DNA of 64,000 nt from Tenrec ecaudatus (taxonomy: Eukaryota > Chordata > Mammalia > Afrosoricida > Tenrecidae): positions 120,703,586-120,767,585 of the forward strand of contig NC_134537.1 of the NCBI RefSeq assembly GCF_050624435.1. The letters run 5' to 3'. Of this stretch, positions 58,060-64,000 are shown one piece after another (positions within the stretch are counted from its first letter, which is position 1; the number at the start of each line of letters is the position of its first letter). The position numbers were made by a program, and so were the translations under genes. The notes below the pieces were generated by a model that was given only the letters and a program-made list of their open reading frames with translations, ran no database searches and had not been told where the DNA came from.

Positions 58060-59480
58060 TAGCAGCCATGAAAAATGGACTCTCTTTCTTTAGTGAAATT
58101 AAATCCGCAAATAAATTTTAAAATGTCAAATTGGTTAATATAAAGATTAGATGGGATATATCTAATCATATATATATATGACTGACTAACAATAATTGTG
58201 AAGAGAGAAAAGGTGATGTGAAATGTGATTGTATAAAATGCAAAACAACCAAGAAAGCACAGGTATTTAAGCTACCTTCCCCATTCATTGCTATTTATAT
58301 AAATAAAAGAATTGAAAACAGGAAAATATAAAATCTTGAGAATAAAATAAAAACATACTAAGCAAAATATTGTGATCTCAAAAAGTGGAATTTCTAAAAG
58401 ATATGCTTATAATAATTATTGTTTCTTCTCTGTAGAAAAGAAAAAAAACCTTAACTCTCTTTAGTAGTTCTGAGGTTTTTTTCTCTTGATATGATGTGAC
58501 AGGCATTTGAATGCATTAACCCTAAGCATAAAATTATACACTATATAGTTCACAAGTAGGAGGCTGTGCATCCTATATGTTGAAAACTAACCCTGTGGGA
58601 AAATGTTTTAAATGTCACACTATAGAGAATACTTTAAAAATAATAGTGTCTGGAATTCCAAATGAGATTTCCAAGCACTGGTTACTGCTATGGACGCCTT
58701 TACACTTTTTCAATTACATCTGCAATGCCATTACCAATAGCTATTGAAACAATTCCCTAGGGCAACTCTCTTACACTTTGCCCTTAGAGATACTTTGATT
58801 TTACAATCAAACCCTTTTCTTTCTTGCCTAGATAATAGAACAAAACTCTGAATTCTGTCTGCTGTAGGTAAGACCCCTCAGTTGAAATACAGAAACCCAA
58901 TTATTATCTAGCTACTTGAAATTATGCATCCCCTTTCAAACTTGTTTGAAGTCCATGCAAGAGAGCGACTTGATAGAAGCTAATGCCACACATTGGAAAC
59001 ACTCATTCTCCAACAAGTTATTATTTCACATACATTTATCTTTCTCATGGTAACACTGCTTTCTATAGAAGCTTGCCACAAATGCAGATCACATGAGTCA
59101 TTGTCAGAGAGCATGGGGCCATTGAAAGCCACTGGTATACCACAGAATTCCTGAAGGAGCCCTCTTTTTAGTGCCAGAGTGTGTGGTTTTTGCTAATTCT
59201 GGAAGTCCTCATAAACGGATGGTTTCTTTGGCATTTTTAGACACATCATATGAAGCAAGCACAGTTCAAATATAGACTATCAGACTTAATTGACAAGAAG
59301 AGTCCAGGAAAACAAATATTTCTTTTCCCTAATACTTCTTTTCCTAAGATTGCTGAGGCAAAACAGATGCTTGTCTAAACTTGAAAACTTAACTCGTTAA
59401 AATAAAATCATCAGAGTCGCTCTTAAATTGAAGAGTAGGGAATTTCAAATAGTACTTTGACCATAGTAGCTCAATGCTAA
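58060..59480. other. AT-rich spacer
   Basis: No gene or classified repeat seen. Confidence 0.4.
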
Positions 59481-59487
59481 GTGTTGC

Positions 59488-59608
59488 ATTGTGCATCGAG
59501 ACTCAGACATAAGAACAAATGTGGAGGAGCAGGTGGTGTTTCATTCTGCTGTACAGAGGGGTGCTATGGGTTGGAACTGAATAGACAGCATCTAACAACA
59601 ACAAATGT
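59488..59608 (+). mobile_element. RTE-like LINE 3' tail, sense
   Basis: Reads tttcattctgctgtacagag, gggtgctatgggttggaact and gacagcatctaacaacaaca, the end common to the RTE copies. Only about 120 bp remain. Confidence 0.72.
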
Positions 59609-60159
59609 TATATCAAAGGCTTTCAAGTTTCTCATTTCATCTTCAAATATTTTTCCAAGTTTGGCTACAGAGACACTGAACGCCTTAGGCATGATTTTCT
59701 TGCAAACATGCTATGTCAGTAAGTTGATCATTTTGGCGGCAGAAACTGCTTCTGGAGCAGAGGCAAGAATACATTGTTCAGCTCAAAGGGTATTCATTAA
59801 GAGCAAGATCCAGTCTCAGCTTGGGCAGGTAGTCAAATTCTTGACAGCTGAGGTCTCACCAGGCAAAGATGGAAATGATGCATATACATCATTTTATAGG
59901 CTTAAATCTTGTCATTACGAGTTCAACATGGTGGAGAGTATATTTACAAATTATAAATAATTTTTGTGCATCTCTCTCCTCTTTGACAGAATCAATGAGT
60001 AATGTGTTGTTACCACTGGAAAAGTGGACATCTTTTTTTCCCCCTGTGTTTAATATTTTATTTTTTCAGTTAGAAAAATTTTTAATTATTATGTACCTTG
60101 CTGTAATTTTCTTTGTGTTTATCTTATGCCGCTTTCTTCTTCTTTTTTTTCCCTTTTCT

Positions 60160-60742
60160 TTTTTTACATTTTATTAGGGGCTCATACAACTCTTATCACA
60201 ATCCATACATATACATACATCAATTGTATAAAGCATATCTGCACATTCCCTGCCCCAATCATTCTCAAAGCATTTGCTCTCCACTTAAGCCCTTTGCATC
60301 AGGTCCTCTTTTTTTCCCCCTCCCTCCCCTCTCCCCCCTCCCTCATGTGCCCTTGGTAATTTATACATCGTTATTTTGTCATATCTTGCCCTATCCGGAG
60401 TCTCCCTTTCCCCCCCTTCTCTGCCGTCCCTCTCCCAGGGAGGAGGTCACATGTGGATCCTTGTAATCAGTTCCCCCTTTCCAACCCACTCACCCTCCAC
60501 TCTCCCAGCATCGCCCCTCACACCCCTGGTCCTGAAGGAATCATCCACCCTGGATTCCCTGTGCCTCCAGCCTCATATGTACCAGTGTACAACCTCTGCC
60601 CTATCCAGTCCTGCAAGGTAGAATTTGGATCATGGTAGTTGGGGGGAGGAAGCATCCAGGACCACACCAAGGCAAAGCACTGGGGGAATGCAGTGGAACA
60701 GCAAGGAAATGGAGTGGCAAGGTCCCCAGGGAATGCTTTCTT
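60160..60742 (-). mobile_element. 5'-truncated L1 3' end, antisense (first of three)
   Basis: Starts acattttattaggggctcat, then acaactcttatcacaatcca, ttgctctccacttaagccct, gagtctccctttccccccct and tccagtcctgcaaggtagaa. The open frames here (up to 117 codons) are reverse readings of L1 3' sequence. Confidence 0.85.
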
Positions 60743-60746
60743 CTTT

Positions 60747-61262
60747 TTTAAAAATCATTTTATTGGGGGCATGTACAGCTCTTATCACAATCCATACCTC
60801 CATCATTGTGTCAGGCACATTTTTACATTTGTTGCCATCATCATTCTCAAAACATTTGCTTTCTACTGGAGTCCTTGGTATCAGCTCCTCATTTTTTCCC
60901 CTTTCCTCCTCCACCCTCCCTCCCTACACACCCTTGATAATTTATAAATTATCATTTTTTTTCATGTCTTACACTGTCCAATGTCTCACTTTACCCACTT
61001 TTCTGTTGTCCATCCCCCAGGGAGGGGGTTATATGTAGATCATTGTGATCGGTTTCCCATGTCTCCCCAAACTTCTCCTTCCCCTTCTGGTATTGCTACT
61101 TTCATTATTGGCCCTGAGGGGTTTATCTGTCCTGGATTCCCTGTGTTTCCAGCTCTGATCTGTACCAGTGTACATTCTCTGGTCTAGCTGGATTTGTAAG
61201 GTAGAATTGGGATCATGATAGTGGGGTGGGTGGGGAAAGCATTAAAGAACTAGAGGAAAGTT
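60747..61262 (-). mobile_element. 5'-truncated L1 3' end, antisense (second of three)
   Basis: Begins ttttttaaaaatcattttat and repeats the same order as the copy just upstream (cttatcacaatccatacctc, cttttctgttgtccatcccc, ggtctagctggatttgtaag). It abuts that copy end to end. Confidence 0.85.
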
Positions 61263-61601
61263 GTCTATTTTGTGAGTGGCTGATTATTATCATGACCTCT
61301 GGTGTTCATTATAATAACTATCATCATACATTTTTTCTGTGTGGCATTATTTCCTTTATTGGTGTCATCAGAAGAATTCAAGTAGTATCTCATTTGCCAA
61401 ACAAACCTCCGAAGAGGATTTATTTAATAATTTGCTTACCTAGTTATTTACTTATTATTTTGAGTCATGACTGATTTTAAAGTAAAGAATCACCAAAGAT
61501 ACGAAGAAGAAATTAAGCATGTTCTAAACTGTACTAAACATAGCCTCATATCATAATATTATCCAAATTTAACAATCACGTTTGTTTAATTCCCAGGAGT
61601 C

Positions 61602-62685
61602 CTGGTGATAGTATTTATGCAATGGGCTGCTAACCTGCATGGTCAGAAGTTCGAAAACTACCAGCTGCTCCTTGGGAGAAAGACGAGACTTTCTAATCTC
61701 ATTAAGATTTAAAACTTTGGAAAGTCTTAAGGGCAGTTCTACTCAGTATTTTTTAAATCATTTTATTGGGGGTTTACACAACTCTTATCACTATCCATGC
61801 ATCCATCCATTGTATCAAGCATATCTGTACATTTGTTGCCATCGTTGTTCTCAAAACATTTTCATTCTACTTGAGCCCTTGGTATCAGCTCCTCATTTTC
61901 CCCTCCTTCTGTGCCACCCTCCCTCATGAACCGTTCATAACTTATAAATTATTATTTTGTCATGTCTTACACTGTCCGATGTCTTCCTTTACCCTCTTTT
62001 CTGTTGTTTGTCCTCCGGGAAGGGGGTTAGTTATATGTATTACCTTGTAATAGGTTCCCCTTTTCTACCCCACCTTCCCCTTGCCCTCCTGGTATCACTA
62101 CTCTCATTATTGGTCCTGAGGGGTTTATTTACCCTGGATTTCCTGTTTCCAGTTCTTATCAGTACCAGTGTACATCTTCTGGTCTAACCGGATTTGTAAG
62201 GTAGGATTTGGGATCATGATAGTGGGGAGTAGGAAGCATTAAAAAACTAGAGGAAAGTTGTGTGTTTCATTGGTGCTGTGCTGAACCCTAATTAGCCCAT
62301 CTCCTCCCCAAGACCAATCTGTAAGGGGATGTCCAGTTGCCTACAGATGGGCTTTGGGTATTCCTATCGGCACCTCATGATCACACAGGCTGGTGGGCTT
62401 CTTCCATGTGAGCTTTGTTGCTTCTTAGCTAAATGGCCACTTGTTTATCTTCAAGCCTTTAAGACCCCAAACACTATATGTTTTGATGGCTGGGCACCAT
62501 CAGCGTTTTTCACCACATTTGCTTATGCACCCGCTTGTCTTCAGGGATCATGTTGGGAAGGTGAACATCATGGAATACCAGTTTAATAGAACAGTGTTCT
62601 TGCATTGCGGGGGTACTTGTCTACATAGTTTTATGGGTTGCTGTGAGTTAGAATCAACTCGGTGGCAGTTGGATGGGTGTGTTCA
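61602..62685 (+). repeat. AfroSINE copy split by an L1 end
   Basis: The 5' part (61602-61744) runs aggagtcctggtgatagtat to cttaagggcagttctactca. The tail resumes at about 62630 (tttatgggttgctgtgagtt, then agaatcaactcggtggcagt). The intervening 0.88 kb is an L1 3' end, so the SINE is older than that L1. Confidence 0.85.
61745..62620 (-). mobile_element. 5'-truncated L1 3' end, antisense (third of three)
   Basis: Reads ttttttaaatcattttattg, actcttatcactatccatgc, ttctgttgtttgtcctccgg, ggtctaaccggatttgtaag and gcttgtttatcttcaagcct. It inserts into an AfroSINE with an imperfect duplication (tctactcagt/tctacatagt). Confidence 0.86.
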
Positions 62686-62689
62686 GATC

Positions 62690-63145
62690 CAGATTCTGTT
62701 TAATAACAGTAGTTTCCATATGAATAATGTCAAATTCATGTCAGTAGGTGACATAGAAAACCATTCTTTTGTTAAACAACCTTGTTTGAACCTCATCTCA
62801 TTATTTCCCGTACCTTTTTATTAAACTTTGTTCTAAGATACATTTACCTGCATGGCGTTATTATTTACCTTGTAGGGTTGAAAGCTGAGCCAGGGGATGA
62901 GTTCATTTCTGAGCCAGATGTTGAACGGCCATTGTCTTGAGACTGTTACCGAATCCAACTAGTAAGTGTTGTCTTGTTTGTGATTTTGAGTTTTGCCCAC
63001 ATTTTCTCACACTCCCTGCAGGCCTTTGTTTTGTAACCCTGGCCTAATAGAGCAGTTGTACTAGTGATAGGGTTTGTTTGCTTCAATTTGTCCTGGCAGT
63101 GATTCTCTGAGGTTTGGCAGTAAGCCTTCCCCATAAAGTGCAGGG
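62690..63145. other. Unclassified spacer
   Basis: No gene or classified repeat seen. Confidence 0.35.
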
Positions 63146-63149
63146 CATA

Positions 63150-63475
63150 GCCTGATAAAGTCTCCTTGTGGGTGTGGCCTATTTATTTTAGGGCCTGTGG
63201 AAAAGTAGTCTCTCCTGTCTCTTTCCTCCATCCCTTGTTTGACCCCTTCATCTGGCTTCTTGTCAGCACCTGCCAAGACCTGCTAACCTTGGATCCACCA
63301 GACTGCACCCATTATCGTGTGATCGCTCAGCTTCCCACGGAGTCTTCCTGCTTTCTGACTCATGAACTTGAGTTGGACTGGCCTGCCTCCTTGATATACG
63401 TACATTTCTTTCTTGATATAAAGTTCTTTCTCATACATGTATGAGGGTCACAGCTTTGTGCCTCTAGAAAGCTCA
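63150..63475 (+). mobile_element. LTR-like interspersed repeat, 3' part, sense
   Basis: The end reads ttcttgatataaagttcttt, ctcatacatgtatgagggtc and gtgcctctagaaagctc, the reverse complement of the opening blocks of the antisense copies at 3041, 21988 and 27980. The 5' part is too diverged to delimit. Confidence 0.5.
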
Positions 63476-63479
63476 GCCC

Positions 63480-63920
63480 AAAGCAGTGGTGGTCGCCAAG
63501 CCCTGTTTAGTCCTGCTCCCAGAGTAGAGGTTCCTGAAGTCCATTTATCCTTGGAATTACTTGTTTCTGTATGTAATTATTTTCTGAGGCTTTCTTTGCT
63601 CCAGATTGGGAGAGACTACTAGCTGTTTCTTGAATAGTTACTCACAAACTATCTTTACGAACCTAGTCACTACACTCCAGTGTAGATGTAGGATATTACC
63701 TTTGTGGACTTTGTTATGCCGATTGGAATAGTTGGTTGATTATGACTAAGGATTGGCTAACTGTGTACCCTGTATGTGCTACTCCATACCATCTTATGTT
63801 TGATGCACATACACATTCAAAGAGAGACTCATGTAAAATGAAATGAAAAGATAATGGAATTCTTCTATGAACATTTAAAAGCTTGTTAAAAGTATTTTCT
63901 TTGTTAACTACCCAATAATA
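63480..63920. other. Unclassified spacer
   Basis: Nothing identified with confidence. Confidence 0.35.
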
Positions 63921-63924
63921 ATTT

Positions 63925-64000
63925 AAAGCCTCAGAAACCCAAAGAGGCAGTTCTTCCTTTCCAGGTAGGGTTGCTGTAAGTCAGAGTCTTGATGGCAGTG
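63925..64000 (+). repeat. AfroSINE 3' part, cut by the window end
   Basis: Reads aaagcctcagaaacccaaag, gcagttcttcctttccaggt and agtcagagtcttgatggcag up to the last base. The 5' half is missing and the 3' end lies outside the window. Confidence 0.8.

Noticed and set aside
60113..61187. Several overlapping frames of 77-137 codons
   Set aside because: All are antisense readings of L1 3' ends rich in pyrimidines.
1..64000. A novel multi-gene system such as a defence or biosynthetic locus
   Set aside because: Apart from transposon relics and one processed pseudogene there is no coding capacity. The window is intergenic or intronic mammalian DNA.

Overview
This window is nuclear DNA from a placental mammal, with no intact protein-coding gene. 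Every long open frame I examined is short and lies in interspersed repeat, in GC-richer spacer or in simple repeat. The organism is best read as an afrotherian and most likely a tenrec (Echinops telfairi or a relative). The evidence is some twenty AfroSINE copies (tRNA-derived SINEs restricted to Afrotheria), RTE/BovB-like LINE copies that share their 3' tail with AfroSINE, many 5'-truncated copies of one lineage-specific L1 3' end, and one SPIN-type hAT transposon. SPIN was horizontally transferred and is known from tenrec among afrotherians. The species call is inference; the repeat content is read directly.

Layout. 0-4 kb: MIR remnant, a cluster of AfroSINEs, one of them split by an LTR-like element. 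5.2-7.0 kb: an antisense RTE LINE split by a sense L1 3' end. 9.7-10.4 kb: a probable solo LTR, then the SPIN element. 11-28 kb: sparse RTE, AfroSINE, MIR and LTR-like copies in otherwise unclassified sequence. 27-38 kb: old antisense L1 (L1M type), a twin-primed inverted L1, and the most informative locus, 31.1-34.3 kb. There an LTR-like element is interrupted by a mariner, which is itself interrupted by a processed ATP5MG pseudogene and an L1 3' end. 39-52 kb: mostly AT-rich, repeat-poor sequence with a second mariner-like remnant (40.4 kb), a perfect hairpin (43.1 kb), an RTE split by an L1 dimer (46 kb) and two candidate conserved non-coding stretches. 52-64 kb: AfroSINE clusters, an RTE C-terminal frame (57.5-57.8 kb), and three antisense L1 3' ends within 2.5 kb.

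There is no operon, CRISPR array, functional RNA gene or defence system. The region behaves as intergenic or intronic DNA whose readable content is an insertion history. The strongest observations are the nested insertion stack with three copies of one target site, and the SPIN element with its 8-bp target duplication.
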